The notes under the pieces are model-generated. The model was not told the origin of the DNA. It did no database searches and worked only from the letters and a program-made list of their open reading frames with translations. A DNA stretch of 64,000 nucleotides from Trichaptum fuscoviolaceum (Eukaryota; Basidiomycota; Agaricomycetes; Hymenochaetales; Trichaptaceae). The DNA is taken from the NCBI GenBank assembly GCA_910574455.1, contig CAJSYZ010000001.1, forward strand, positions 2,525,424 through 2,589,423, read 5' to 3'. A program made the translations under genes and the position numbers. Every line of letters begins with the position of its first letter. Within the stretch, counting starts at the first letter, position 1. Of this stretch, positions 25,501 through 38,142 are shown piece after piece.

Positions 25501-26204
25501 TAGTCCCCTCCTTCTATCGGACAGTACAGCCCTAGTGTCGGCTCGATAGGCGGACCATTCGCACTTGGGTATGCGGCTCGGTTTTGAGTCTGCGGATGTA
25601 AGGTGATTAACAGATTGACCAGTGCCTTGTTGAATATCTCCGGAGGTGGGATTGCGGATAGAGATGGAGGTGGGTCGGACGCGTCGGGTGTCCATAGAAC
25701 TTCGAGTTCTGTAGGTAGAGAGGGAGAGTCCTCGTCCTTAGAAGAGATTTCCACGACACGGGGTCGGCGTGTGCGCTTAGTTTTCTCGCCCGTCTCCACT
25801 GGTGAAGACTTCAGAGTCTCTGCCTCTGCTCCTGCATCCGCTTCTGTTTCGAGATCTGCCTCATTCTCGGGTGGTGTAGGATTCGGTTCCTCTGGTGGGC
25901 CTGGCGGGCTTCGAGTAGCTGCTACAAGCCCTTCATTCGGGGAGTCTACTGGTAGAGAAGATGTTGAAGGTGCCGAAGACGAGGAAGCTCGTCGTCTCGA
26001 AGTCCTTGGGGCTGCTACTCTCGCTGGAGGACGCGTAGAATCCTTACGGGATGGAGGGCGTGGGGCTCGAGATAGTGAAGACGAAGGTAGAAATCCTAAA
26101 GAACCTGAAGCACTATGTAGAATACGCTGAGCTCTTGTAGCAGTCGAAGTCGCCCGCTTTTTTGCTAGAGAGCGTGCCGGCTGCAAGAGAGCTTGAGACC
26201 GCAT
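22505..26204 (-). CDS. Large AAA+ ATPase with possible mitochondrial presequence
   Basis: Six exons, complement(22505..22947,23008..23109,23173..23488,23543..23790,23850..25328,25394..26204), give 1132 aa. A single classic AAA domain lies near residues 765-1000: Walker [10 protein letters not shown] (about 814), pore-loop region [14 protein letters not shown], Walker [13 protein letters not shown], sensor [20 protein letters not shown]. It is closest in feel to the Msp1/ATAD1-like and spastin-like group. The first ~40 residues ([20 protein letters not shown] and onward) are rich in Arg/Ser/Ala without acids, as in a mitochondrial targeting peptide. About 700 N-terminal residues are Pro/Ser-rich or acidic, with no recognised domain. 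Substrate and partner are unknown; a protein-remodelling role at mitochondria is inference. Confidence 0.82.
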
Positions 26205-26558
26205 ACAACTATAAGCTTTGCTGTCGGTTCTCGACGCGCTGGAGACACAGATAAATAAAAACTGGCCTCAACGGTCTCGAAAGTGTTCGTGTAAAGCACA
26301 AGAAACGATGATCACAAGGAAGAATCACTCACACCGGCGCGCGGCAAATCCCGTTGACGCACATATGTAAAATTTGAAGACATTTGGGAAAATAAAATAA
26401 CATTGAGGTATAAAAGGGACGAGTATATAATTATTTGTAAAGATGTAATGTCGATGAGTTTCATAAGGATGGTAAGAGTGATCCAAAAGTTCGTCATAGG
26501 CCTCCGTTCATCTCTAACTCAGCCATAGCCCGTCCATATCATTACCAAGTAGCCATCC
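26205..26558. other. Promoter of the AAA ATPase gene
   Basis: 354 bp between the AAA ATPase start (26204, minus strand) and the PIS1 stop. Reading frames across it show no family character. Confidence 0.4.
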
Positions 26559-27612
26559 CTAAAGCTTATCTGTCGCCCTCGCTCTCCTCAACTCCGCCTC
26601 CTCTCTCTCCTTCGCCCTTTCCGCTAGATCTATACCCACCAGGATCTTCGATGCTTTCCATAGCTGGACGACGTTGAACACAAAGTTTTTCATGAAGCAC
26701 AACGGGAGAGTGACCAGAGCGAGGGCCTGCGCCCAGGTAATATCACCCATATAGTTGAAACCGGTCGGTGTGTGGTCCCATTTCATGAGATAGAGCGCGA
26801 CAAAGAAAAGCTCATTGCCTGCACAGAATATGAAAAGGGTTTTCTTTTTATTATAATTATCCGGTGTCAGATTATTACAGATGAGAGTAATCTAGAGTTC
26901 GTACCGGGTCATTATAATAATACCAGAGAATGCGGCTGACGTCGCTTTTTACAAGCTTATGGCTTTTTGCACCTGTTGCAAGGGAACTAAAGAACCCTGA
27001 GCTTGGGAGGACAGGAGTTTAGATGGGAACCATACCTGTACATGTGCATGTAGTGGCTACTGAAATCGAGCGCGATAAGGAATTGGAAGAGCGTCGCATA
27101 GGTGGGATACGCAGATGATAAATAGCAAAGTAAACACGATGTTGTACAGCTGTAATTCGGAATTTCAATGTAAATTAGCTTCATCACCAACAGCGATAAA
27201 AAGGCAAGAAGTAAGCAGACACATACCGATCAGTCACCATATCCAGCACTGCCCCGAACTTCGAAGTCTGATTCAAAGCGCGCGCTGCGTGTCCGTCGAA
27301 CGCGTCCAGGAGGCATGAGATGCAATATGCGATCGTCGAGTACTTTGGATGGTAGCTCATAAAGTGCAGCGATACCGCGGCGAGGATGACGCGCGTGTAG
27401 CCTGTTATTCATCTTAGTTCAGCACGCTTAACTCCATAACTGTAGGGACTTGACGAAAGAAAGTTGGATATGGAAGCGGAGGCGAATGTTGAAGACACAC
27501 CGATGAGGTTCGGCACGAACAGGAAGACATTTTCGGAATACGTTTGCGCAGTGGCAAGGTCGACCGCGAACTTGGCGTCCACGACCTCAACGCTTCGGCC
27601 TCTCCTTCGCAT
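26559..27612 (-). CDS. PIS1: Phosphatidylinositol synthase
   Basis: CDP-diacylglycerol-inositol 3-phosphatidyltransferase of the ER, making phosphatidylinositol. Five exons, complement(26559..26843,26905..26986,27036..27149,27227..27401,27501..27612), give 255 aa. Key stretches: SENVFLFVPNLIGYTRVILA, then the CDP-alcohol motif LLDAFDGHAARALNQTSKFG continuing AVLDMVTDR. Family landmarks ALDFSSHYMHMYSSL and LFIFCAGNELFFVALYL follow. Several hydrophobic spans are visible, and the cytosolic tail is charged (LAERAKEREEAELRRARA). The start MRRRGRSVEVVD is the first Met in frame; a slightly shorter start cannot be excluded. The acceptor of exon 5 (AAG before AAAACC) is the weakest junction. With CHO1 9 kb away, two CDP-diacylglycerol-consuming enzymes lie in one window. 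Confidence 0.92.
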
Positions 27613-28861
27613 AGTGGAGGTTATACAAGATATATACTCAAATTCTTCCTTTCGTTGCGTTGATCCTGTACACGAGTTCGTAGGCGTTGAGCAGGTCGTG
27701 GAAAGAGGAAACGGAGAGGAGGGAAAACGGGAAAGAAAACCGGGATAGAGGATTTTGGCTTATGATGAAGAAACCGCGTCAGGTCTCAAGCGTGGAATAG
27801 CTTCTTACTGCAAAACGCCAAGATGCCGCGCAGCCGGCGCCAATCCGCGAGGCACGCTCGTAAAAGTGTAATCACGCTTAGTCCTCAGTCTTTCTGCTTT
27901 ATCAGGCTCTTTTCTTTTGCACGCCGTTGATGCACGATAAAAACTTCAATTAATGGAGAGGTGTGTCCGATTTTCACTACGTTGTTCACAACACGACCAA
28001 AATCTGAACGCGTCTCGCGTACTAGACGGACGCGTCGAACGAGACACGCGTTCCGTTCGGCTGGTGCGCAACTTATTCGGGCTCCGACTTTTTAAACTCA
28101 TTAGAACCTCTCTTGGAGAAGCGAAAAGACGTCCTGCGCAGTCCTCAAAGTATAATTTATATTATAACTAAACAGCAGAGCGCATTCCATCGACACAGCC
28201 TTCGCTGCTGAGGCGAATGAACGCCCATTGTCAATCACGAGGACTGTTGCGCAGCTCGAAGTATGTTTATGTACTGCTTCTCGCAACCCAGGGCATCCAA
28301 GATAAACCAATTAGCTTGTCTGCCAATACCAATCATCGCCTAAGCCTTCAACTGAGTAAAGAAGTCTTACTATGAGAATTACTGAAACTGTGTACATGCA
28401 TACAGACAAAGGCCGGTCACATTATAGCTCCGAAGCCCATTTTCTTTTCCGATTTCTTTTGTTATTATTGTATCTAATAAAGAGCTCAATCTGAGTTTTA
28501 TAATCACAGGTTGAACTCTTCAAGTTGTATACTAAGGTGCGAACAATACTTGGCCACTGTAGGGTAGCTGGTCCTTCAAGTTGTAACAACGTATTTCCCA
28601 CGGATCTAACAATCTACTCTATTTGGCCCGGCAGTGCCACATCAGGGAATCTTCTTTTTTGCTTACGGCTACTTAACCGGCCTTAAGTCCTCTGAAGCCC
28701 TGGGAAGTAAAATTCTACTGATTTACTGATTTCAGGCATGTGGTTTCATTATTCAGGAAGGGGCTTACTGAATTCAGTGCCGTCAACTGAAATCAGTGCT
28801 CTCAGTGCCTCAGTCTCCAGCATTCAAGCATATCAGAAGAATTTATTCTGGCAGTTTAATT
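27613..28861. other. Intergenic; left edge of accessory island
   Basis: About 1.25 kb without a supportable gene. An open frame at 27953-28171 has no family character. From about 28500 the sequence takes on the words that mark the island (for example TTCAAGTTG near 28518 and 28576), so the boundary between core and accessory DNA probably lies between 27.7 and 28.5 kb. No target-site duplication could be fixed by eye. Confidence 0.45.
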
Positions 28862-29041
28862 GCAGTGCTCAAGAGTAAAAGTGTGTAAGACGTTCAAGTA
28901 GTTCATTCCATAAGTAATTCAGCATTTAATCATATAAGTAGACTTTTTCGTCTGTAGGTTTGCAGTACCCAAGCGTGTAAGTGCGTACTAAGAGGTTCCA
29001 GTATTGGTTCATTCCACAAGTAATTTAAGACAGATAAGTAG
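28862..29041 (+). repeat. Two diverged 80-bp direct repeats
   Basis: Units at 28862-28941 and 28962-29041 start GCAGT(G/A)C(T/C)CAAG, share GGTTCATTCCACAAGTAATT-like middles (AGTTCATTCCATAAGTAATT in the first) and end ATAAGTAG. Both are 80 bp and begin 100 bp apart. The function is unknown. Confidence 0.7.
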
Positions 29042-29192
29042 AAATCAGTGCCTCAGTGTCCCTCAGTAACTACACCACGGCATCCTGATCCAGATCGTAT
29101 TTCGCCACTTCTGCCTGTTCCTCGGCATACTCAGAGAACGAAGGCCACTGCAAGTTGATGATAGTAAGTGTTTGAATACAGTGGCGGGATGG

Positions 29193-32100
29193 TTAAAGCC
29201 AAAGCTCACCAGTGATCGACCTGCTCTTAAAAGTCTGCGCCGTCCGTAGCCGAATCCCATAATGAACCCTCGTCGTCCTCGCGATCGCCTTCGCCTTCCC
29301 CGCCCTTTCTGTCTGCGTCATTCGCCTCGCCCTCAGAGCCTCCACTGAATCCATCACCCACGCTAAGAACCTCGTCCGCATCCTTGTTCTTATCCCGATC
29401 CTGATCCTTGTCCTCTTCATCGTCATTGTCCTCATCCTGATCCTTGCCTCGTCTCCCTCGCCAGACACACCCTCGTCCTCCATGTCGTCCTCCCTCTCCT
29501 CGAAATCCTCAACTTCTTCGCCGTCATTATCCTTGTCTTCGTTTCTCTCCTTGCACTTACCACTTCTATTAGCGCCCTCACCATGTGTATACTCGCCGCT
29601 CGCATCCGCGTCTCCAATGTCGATATATAGGGAGAAATCCCTGCCAGTGACACCCGATCCAACAAGTTCGGCGTTCCTTCCCGCATTGACATCTTCAACG
29701 GAGTTGTAAGCTTCTATGCGGGACCGAACCTTCTCCCAGTTTGATTCAGTGAAAAACGAGGAATTTGACAATAAGTTGACATAGTCGTCCGTATGAGGCT
29801 GCCACAGAGCACTAGTGAAGTACCACTCAGCACCACCAAGCTCTTCTTTGATATTTTGCAACCGGGCTACCTGCTTATCGATTGCAACTTTGACCTGTCC
29901 ATGAGAGATTCAGTGAATAAAGCCACTGCAAGTACTGAAGTAGATAGATACCGCTGTTGCCGCAAGGGCGAGGGCACCTATAGGCTTTCCTATTGTGTTC
30001 TTGTCCAATACTTTATGCCGACCCAGGGCCAAGACAATGTGCACGGACAACACTGAGACTACGAGGTCAGAGCAGAACAATCCTTGCTTCTGTGTACATT
30101 CATAGTCAATGCACGGACTCGAAGGGTGACATTGAGTGAAATCTCACACACCCTTTCCATACTATGCCAGCGTTCCCAGAGGAATGGTTCAGCTTTCTTC
30201 TTGTCGACCATCGTCTGCAACATCTTCACAATTTCTTCGGTCTCCACTGACTTAGAACGCTCGTTGCCGACGAAACTCGAAATTGACTGCTCGGCTTTCT
30301 CAAACAATTTCTTCCGCCAACTATCAGAGCATCTCTGGGCTGCCTACAGAATAGATCATACCTGATTCAGTATGGCCGATGTAAGACAAATAGGGATGAC
30401 TCAACTAAAGAACAGATGTCGGCCAATTGTGTGTCGTAACTAAGTTCGACAGAATCAAATACTTTCCCCCACAGTGTTCCGATGGACTTATTGTCTGGGT
30501 TTTGCCATGGAGTTGTGGACTTTCCGACTGCGCGATACAGCGAAGGCAGAAGAATATGAGTCCAGCCAGCCTGAGTTCCGGGAGGAAGACACTGATTCGT
30601 TGCCCTTTTTTTGCCGAGAGCGCGGGATCCCTCCCTTCCTTTACTATTTCTATCCTTATCCTCAAGTCCTACAGATGTCTGCATGTAAGCAAGTTAGTGG
30701 ATGCATGTCACAAACATGAATGGATCAACGCACAGAGCTAGTAGTCCGAGAGACTTTGCAATGACCAAGATGAGCCTTGGTTGCGAGCACTTCGGGTTTG
30801 GGACTGAAGGATACTGTCGTCATCGCAGGTGATTGTGCTTGTGGTGTTGGCGACGCCTCACGACCACTTGCCTGTCAGAAGAACCGAGAATAAGTACCGA
30901 ATCAATTGCAGCAATTAGCTCACACTTGCAATATGATGTGCATGAACCGCCAGTGACCTCTTCAGATTGCGAACAGAGGTAGTAGATTTCATCTGTAGCA
31001 ATTAGAGGAGTTCTTACCAAGGGAAGCTCGAAGAGAATTAAATACCAGTATATCAGCCTGAGAATGACTGTCTTGCGGTTCACTCTCCTTACAGTATTTA
31101 AGTCCTTGTCGCTTGATCAGAAAACAATATGAAATGGAAATTAGATGTGATTGACACTAACTGTTGAGGCAGCCTGGGATGGAGGCTTCTTCATATACAC
31201 GTTCATGCTAGCCTGTTTTAGATAGTAAGGAAGTGCTTTTGAAATTGGGTGGAAGAGTACGAATTACCACATCGATATGTGAGTTTGAGTCAGGCGGCGA
31301 CTTCCTCTTCTTATTATTCACAATCATGCTGTCCTACACATAAACAAGGTTTAGTGGACATCCAGATACTTGCCAAAGAAAGGGGCACCAAAAGTAATCC
31401 TAATGAGTGTCGATGCCTACACATACCTGTATCTGTAGATGCGACGCTGGAGACTGCCCCCTATGACCCTCAACAGAAATACCGTCCTGACGGGAAAATA
31501 GATGAGTATACGGGTGAGGATTAAAAGCAGAATAAACTTACCAATACATCGAGTTGGGAGTTGACGATGTTCGTCATGCTCGCGCCCTATTCAGAGTACA
31601 ATTTGGTAAGTAATGAAGGAAGTATATTCGACGCCGGAGGCCACAACAAAGTATGGCACCAAGTCCATGCTTTGTTGTGTAGAACTCACCTGAATGCCCG
31701 ATTGTCCCTTGATATTCTTCTTCTCCAGTGCATAAAGAAAGAAAAATAAGTAGCTTGAACGAAACAGGAGATTATGAAGCCGCTTACCAGTGTTATATGA
31801 GCCTGCAACTCGGAGAGAGTGTCGCGGGATAGCTTCCTTTTCTTCAATTTGCTGCTAGCTCCATCCTGTTACGATACAGAAATGATGTTAGATAGCCATC
31901 GTTGTGCATGAGACTCCACCGACGTATAGTTATTGTGAATCAAACGATTTCTTTGAAGTATAAGCGGCACTTACATTGGCTTGGGTCGGTATTGTCAGTC
32001 TACTCACGTCCTAATTAAACGCACAATCAAAATATTAAGATTTCCTCTGCCAGTCTAATTAATGCTCCATCCAACTCACAATATCAGTGTCGGAGTCAAC

Positions 32101-33577
32101 GAGATGTGCCGTCTGTCGTTCGCTAGCTGAGCTATTCTTTACACCTTGGAAACTCGTGAGGGTTACTGTCACTCCTTCATCCTCCCAAGGACTAAAGTTC
32201 GCATCGTCTTGCGCCGAGACGGGGAGCCTAGTTTTTCCTTGTGTCAGCCAGGCTCACAACTTGTAATAAAGATAAGAATGTGAGCATTATAAGTGAAGAA
32301 GCTGCAACTTGCCAACCCGGGTGGCATCTCGGGGTCACAGTTAAGTGCCAACCTGAGTGTGGCACCGCCGCGCGCCGGTCAAGCCGGTCACTGGCACGGT
32401 GTCGCCAGGCGCACTCAGGCTCAAGTTAGTAGTAGTAATACTAATCTGTAGTACGATGTCGGATAAGCTTCAAGTAGCTGAGTCTAAATCAAGCTTCACA
32501 CTTACTATCAACTTGAATTTGTTTGAAATTGATCTTTCGTACTATGATGCCAACGGTTGAGTAGTAGTACGACTTAAAACTCACAAGTCGATCTCCTCTG
32601 TCCCTGCGACCTCAGGGTTTCTGCCCTCTCCGCCGAAGAATGTGGATCCATCTGTGTTGCGAAGTGCCCTAACAGGTCGCTTTGTCCTATCGTTCTGCTT
32701 CGACGTATTGGGCGACTCTATCATGTCTGTATCCTCACCAGAAAGACTGCTGTTTTGTCCTGCAAGCGTACTATGATATCCGGTGCCACTTATGGCACTA
32801 TTTGAACCCTTTGCACCCTGCACGCGAGTACGGAAAGGAAGTGCACCTCTGGTATCCTTTTTCCTAACTTTCTTTGCGCGCGCTCTGTTGGGCGCATCGG
32901 AGTTAGCTGCATCATAATGTGAGTTAAAGTGGTCACCCTTGGAGTCTAAAGTCAAAAGGCAAACAACTTACGAATCTTTGAATGTTCGCCGTCTTCAGCT
33001 GCACAAGAGCTGTCTTTTTCATCGTTCGTTGAACCTGTTATGCCCATATCTCATAACTCGACTGTCACTGACTTGAAGATAAGGACTCACTAGTTTCAGG
33101 GACGCCTTTCAACTTGTTTCGCCCTCGTTTGCCAGTGCCAGCCAGCTTAGGTGCAGTTGAGCCCATATGGGTGCGAATGTCAAGAGCCTTTGACAAATTG
33201 TTCTCAAGCTCCATCGTCTCCAGTATGGCTGTTTCCTGTTGCTCTGCTGCAGTTCTTTTCTTGCGTACCTTCTCAGATGCCTCTTGTTCTTTCGCTGCCC
33301 GTTTCTGTTCCGCGATGAGTTTTCTCTTCTCTCTCGCATACGCGGCTTGCTGTGCCGCAGCTTCGCGCAGAGCTGCCCGTTCTTCCTTCTGTTTTTCCTT
33401 CTCCTCCTTCTCCCTCAATGCCTCATCACGCTTTGATGCCTGTTCTTCTCTCCTTCTCTCCTTCCCTTCCTTCTCCCTCAATATCTCCTCTTTCGTTCGA
33501 CGTGTTCGCAGCTTATTGACTACCGCTCCCGGATGCTGATCGCTATTCTTAGCCCGCGTCTGTCTTTGAGTTAACAT
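29193..33577 (-). CDS. DUF6532-like protein gene with many small exons
   Basis: A long minus-strand gene, model incomplete. Supported exons: 33577-33091 (start MLTQRQTRAKNS, then a Lys/Glu/Arg coiled coil), 33034-32972, 32906-32585, 32227-32080, a run of small phase-0 exons (32010-31975, 31865-31788, 31722-31690, 31586-31542, 31486-31427, 31333-31268, 31212-31162, 30992-30924, 30871-30734), then 30678-30388, 30343-30163, 30082-29952 and 29894-29193. One or two further tiny exons near 31010-31100 are possible. The C-terminal exons (HILLPSLYRAVGKSTTPWQN; LFCSDLVVSVLSVHIVLALG; KPIGALALAATAVKVAID) recall the DUF6532 domain expanded in Agaricomycetes; this is from memory. The acidic tail seems to change frame near 29447, and the alternative frame would end at 29227. 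Function unknown. Confidence 0.5.
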
Positions 33578-34172
33578 TCCTGTGCAGTAGTAATAGGGGC
33601 ACACTGGCAGGTGCTATGAATATCGATGGTGAGTCGACTCAGAGTCAAAGGTGCAAGTTAAAGTTCAAGTTGAAGATGAGGGCGCCTATTCAAGGAAAAT
33701 TTACGCCCACTGCCAGCCTGCCACTGCCAGTGGCACTCAGGCTGACAGTGACTCGGAGTGCCAGTGAGCGAGCCTGAGTCACGGCGGTACCTGGCACTGG
33801 CGCTGGCACTGGCACTCAGGCTCACTCAGACTGGCACTGGCAGGCTTCAACTTGAAGTTGCACTCCGACTCGGATTCCGGCGACCGAGACGGCAAGCCTG
33901 ACACTGGAACTGGCAGTCAGTGAGTCAAGGCACTCAGCCGCAGCCTTCTACCGTACTACTAGCAAATCTGCCAGGTAGACTACTACTAGCTCCTACTACG
34001 CGAGTCCACCTTGGCGAACTCGATTCGCTGCCAGTGCTACTTCAAGTTCAAGTTGACAGCTTCAGCCTGAGGCTGGGGATTCATGTTCTAACTTAGTAAG
34101 TCAAAAGTCGAAGTAAGTCAAAAGTCGACTTCAAGTTGCTAATAGGTACTACTATAGGTTGCATCCAAGTCG
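33578..34172. repeat. Repeat mosaic between two island genes
   Basis: 595 bp made largely of short recurring words: GCCACTGCCAGTGGCACT-type palindromes (33715-33840), TTCAAGTTGAAG (33656-33690 and 33845), CTCAGGCTGA and TACTACTAG. No coding frame is seen. This is presumably the 5' flank of the Plavaka element, but no terminal inverted repeat could be matched by eye. Confidence 0.6.
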
Positions 34173-37100
34173 ATGCCGGTAACACGGCGAAAGCCCAAAC
34201 CCGTTCATTTTACTGATTTCTTCCCCCCATCCATTCGATGTACCTTCTCCGACTGCGACAGGAAGGTTTAAGAATCAATCTGCAAGAACAAGACATGAAT
34301 ACTCAGCTCATCCATCATCATTTGCATCAGGACCTGCTGCTTATGGTTATGATTCATCACCCATTCGACCCGCACAAGTTCCAGAACCTAAAAGTATCTC
34401 GAACTCCCCCGAACTCCGGGTCGAGGGTCAACTTGAAGATAAAATGGGCTGCGGCTCTTCAAGTTACGATTACGACATCTCTATACTTACGCAGGATATC
34501 TCGATGCTTAGCATAGGCCGAGACGAGCTGCTTCAAGATTTAGACGGAGCTGATTCTCTGTCCCATCATTCTGTCACCGGAAGTGATGGCCGTAGCGCAT
34601 CCTCTGAAGATTTGGACTCCGACATTGGAGATTATAAGGAGAGCGAGGATAACTTGAAGGTGTATCACAGATACTTGAATGGTGCGTGTCATGTTTATTG
34701 TCCCCGGTTTACTGCAGTACTCTGACACCTGACACCGTGCAGCCACGCCATGCGATGCGGCAGGAATTTCCTTAGAAAATGAAGAACCACCCGTTCCGCG
34801 AAACGAACCTGTGTCTAATGTCTGGTTTCCCTATTCGTGCAGAGCAGATTTCGAGCTCGCAGATTTTCTGTATCGGGAAGAGCAAATGTCTGCTGGGAAC
34901 ATAACAAAAATTCTCGGAATCATGAAGGCTTATCAGCTGATTCAGGTGGCGGAGAATGTAAAATCTGGCGGATGTTCCGAATTGGATACGACAGAGCCTG
35001 ACAATGACTCGGATCTAGGTATAACTAGTTCGCTACTTGATGGAGACGCACAAAATTTGTACACCGTCATTGACGCTACGGAAGTCGGTGATGTGTCTTG
35101 GAAGTCCTTTAGTAACTTCTACACGGACGACAATGGCCAAAAGGCGACAAACGAGAACACCGAGTCATGGAAGAGGAAAGAATATGATGTATGGTATCGG
35201 GATCCTCTGGAAGTGATCCGGAATTTGGTGGACAATCCGGCGTTGGAAGGCAATTCGACTATGTCCCGTTTCGCGAGTATCAGCCGAAGGAGGACTCTGA
35301 TGACAAAGAACGAGTATTCAGAAATTACATGTCCGGAAATTTTGCTTGGGAACAGGCTGTAGGTCATGAATCATAAACTCGCAGGAAACATGCTGATTAT
35401 CCTTGACCTAGAACAAGATCTACGCCGAAGATAAAGCAGTCCATGGATCTATGTTTGTTCCGGTGATCTTAGGGAGCGATAAGACAACAGTCTCTGTCGG
35501 AACTGGAAATAACGAATACTATCCGTTGTATCTCTCCATCGGGAATGTATCTAACAAGGCCCGGCGGTCACAGAAATTGAATACAGTCCAGCTTGTAGCA
35601 TTTCTAGCAATACCAAAGAGTGTGTATCATACCGTAATATTTGATTAGCTCTGACACATTTTGCAGCTGAGCGGCAATACGAAAAGTCAGATGAATTCCG
35701 CCGCTTTCGACATCAAATTTTTCATTCGTCTATATCAAAAATCTTGAGTTCACTGAAGACCGCCATGTCCATAAACACTGAGTTAACCATTCTCCGGTGT
35801 CCTGATGGTCACTTGCGTAGGTCGGTTCTCGGACTCGGCTCGTATATAGCCGATTATCCGGAACAGGTGAGTCTATGCGCAATATGCACTGGATGGTGCT
35901 GCAAGTAAGTACCGTCCTTTCCCAAAATCATATCCGAGTCTGAGGCAATGACTTACTGTGGCGGCATAGATGCACAGCACCTCACAAGGACCTAGATAAT
36001 TTGGAATTTGTTTCAAATCCTCGAACAAAAGAGCTGCACGAACAATTGATAGATCAAGTAGATGGCAACAACATTAATAGAGCAACAATCCGGAAAGAGT
36101 ACGGGTTCCACCAGGATATTGTGGTACGTACTTCAACTTCTTCACTGGATGCGTATTCTGCAACTTGTATGTTGTTCTGTAGCCTTTCACCAATGACTTT
36201 CCGCGTGCAGATATATGCGATCTCATATCTCCGGACCTGCTGCACCAAATCATCAAAGGCGTGTTCAAGGACCATCTTGTTGAGTGGATTTGCCAGTGCA
36301 TGACCACGACAGAGCTGGATATTGTGGATAAAAGGCACTATTACCTTACAAGTCGTTTAATGTGAATACCATTGCTAACTTTCACGTAGAATCAGAGTTG
36401 CTGCTCCTTTTCCTGGTCTTCGCAGATTTCCTGAAGGTCGAGGCTTCAAGCAATGGACAGGTAATGATTCAAAGGCGCTTATGAAAGTATGTGGTCTTTG
36501 CATCTCGCTCGAGGCGGTGGTTTGCTGATATCTGATGCAATCCACTTAGGTGTATCTTCCGGCTATTGTGGGCATTGTGCACGATGATATAATTCATGCA
36601 TTGAGTGCATTTCTGGACTTCTGTTACCTTGTGCGTCGGTACACGATTACAGCCTCAAATCTTGATCAAATTAAAGCCTCTCTGGATCACTATCATCAAT
36701 ATCGGCAAATATTCATAGCAAAGGGCATCCGGGATAATTTTTCACTGCCACGACAACATGCCATGGTCCATTATCCAACAATGATCCCTCTCTTTGCTGC
36801 TCCTAGCGGATTGTGTTCGTCTATAACAGAAAATAAACACATTCACGCGGTCAAGGAGACATGGCGGCGCTCGAACAGAAATGATCCTTTGGGACAGATG
36901 ATCACAGCAAACCAACGACTCAGCAAACTTATTGCGTCGAGGGCAGACTTCAAAAGGCGTGGACTGCTGGACGATACGCTGGCTGAGGCTATGTGGAATG
37001 CCTTGCGAGACGTTTTGCGGAAAAATATGTCAGAGTCAAAGACGGATGACGCCGAGAAGGCCCCAACCCAGAGGGAGCAGATGCAACATCATGGCGTACA

Positions 37101-38142
37101 AACAACAGGGGCAGCCGATGATACAGAGGACTTCTTCGATGACATTGTGGGCAACCAAGAGCAAATCGAAATTGCTGACCTGGAGGATTCCGGAAGTTCA
37201 GTGGATGAGCCCCAGTGTGGTGCGGTTCATAGCGTAGAATGCCAGCTTCGCTTGGGCGGCAGAAATGACCCTTTGAGCTTGATGTTAATGGCTTCGAAAC
37301 AACGTTAGTATTACTTAGTAACCCGTGCTTTTGGTGCTGCACATCTGACTTCTCTGTTGTTATACTTGCAGAGTCCCAGTAAGGTGTACCCGAAACAGCT
37401 CAACGCGCTTGCGGCGATAAAAGGCCATCCAGAGCTTCGACAGCTCCGACAGCTCATTAAAGAATACTTATTCAACAAGTACGAGAAGCGCAATTCCAAC
37501 TTAAGGGGCTCCTCTGGCAGAGCCGAACCAACAGCTGAATTGGACATGAACAATGACTTCTCAATTTTCCATTCAGCCACCGCTTTCTTTGCCTACCGTG
37601 GCGAATCGATCCCAATAGAACAAGCAATGAGGGAGGTGATCAGGTCCAATCCCTCTTGGCGCGGAAAAGCAAGACATGACGCAGTCCTTGTTCGAGTTAG
37701 CCCCCGCAAAAAGGGGTTTTCAGGAATGAGAGTTGCCCGGGTTATGCTTCTTTTTTCCTTCACCGCTAAAGGGGAGCATCAGGACTGCGCTCTCGTCCAA
37801 TTGTTCAAGCGTGTTGGAGACTCGCCTGACCCAAAAACAAGTATGTGGATTGTCGAGCCGGAATATGAGTTAGAGACCTCTACCGCCTGTGTTGAATGCT
37901 GTTCTGGTGTGAATGCCAGTGGCAGACGTCACTATCACCGTGACTGCAAGGCTCCGAAGCTATTGGTGATAGGTATAGGGGACATCTTTCGTTTGGCTCA
38001 CCTCCTTGGGGTTCCAAAGGGTGATGAATGTCCGCCGAAGTCATTGACACCTGAGAAGTCCCTGGACTTTTATGATAGATTCTATGTTAACCGATTTGCT
38101 GACATGCACATGCACGAATCTTTGTACGAAAATAGACAGTGA
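34173..38142 (+). pseudogene. Plavaka-type transposase, frame-broken
   Basis: Near full-length transposase of the Plavaka group of Agaricomycete DNA transposons. Approximate exons: 34173-34681, 34743-35358, 35412-35619, 35667-35904, 35970-36123, 36183-36334, 36390-36486, 36550-37303, 37372-38142. A C2H2 finger (CTFSDCDRK, then HEYSAH) opens the protein. Landmarks follow: FVPVILGSDKTTVSVGTGNN, EYYPLYLSIGNV, CPDGHLRR, YIADYPEQ, a cysteine group CAICTGWCCKC, ISPDLLHQIIKGVFKDHLVE, RRFPEGRGFKQWTGNDSKAL, FSLPRQHAMVHY, LCSSITENKHIHAVKE and a C-terminal NRFADMHMHE. Lesions: one extra base near 34266 inside the zinc finger, one missing near 35250, a phase mismatch between the last two exons, and a weak GC donor at 36335. 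Probably inactive unless these are assembly errors. Confidence 0.8.
34173..38142 (+). mobile_element. Plavaka DNA transposon (coding core; ends unresolved)
   Basis: The transposase defines a class II element. Flanks on both sides (33.6-34.17 kb and 38.15-39.4 kb) are mosaics of short palindromic words, so true terminal inverted repeats and target duplications could not be picked out. The real element is larger than the interval given. Confidence 0.7.

Noticed and set aside
27953..28171. 72-codon open frame right of PIS1
   Set aside because: Arg-rich with no recognised family and no splice partners, in otherwise intergenic DNA.
29063..29150. Extra terminal exon of the DUF6532-like gene reading WPSFSEYAEEQAEVAKYDLD
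   Set aside because: The frame is open to a stop, but its phase does not match the donor at 29210, and an acidic tail ending at 29227 is an equally good end. Left out of the model.
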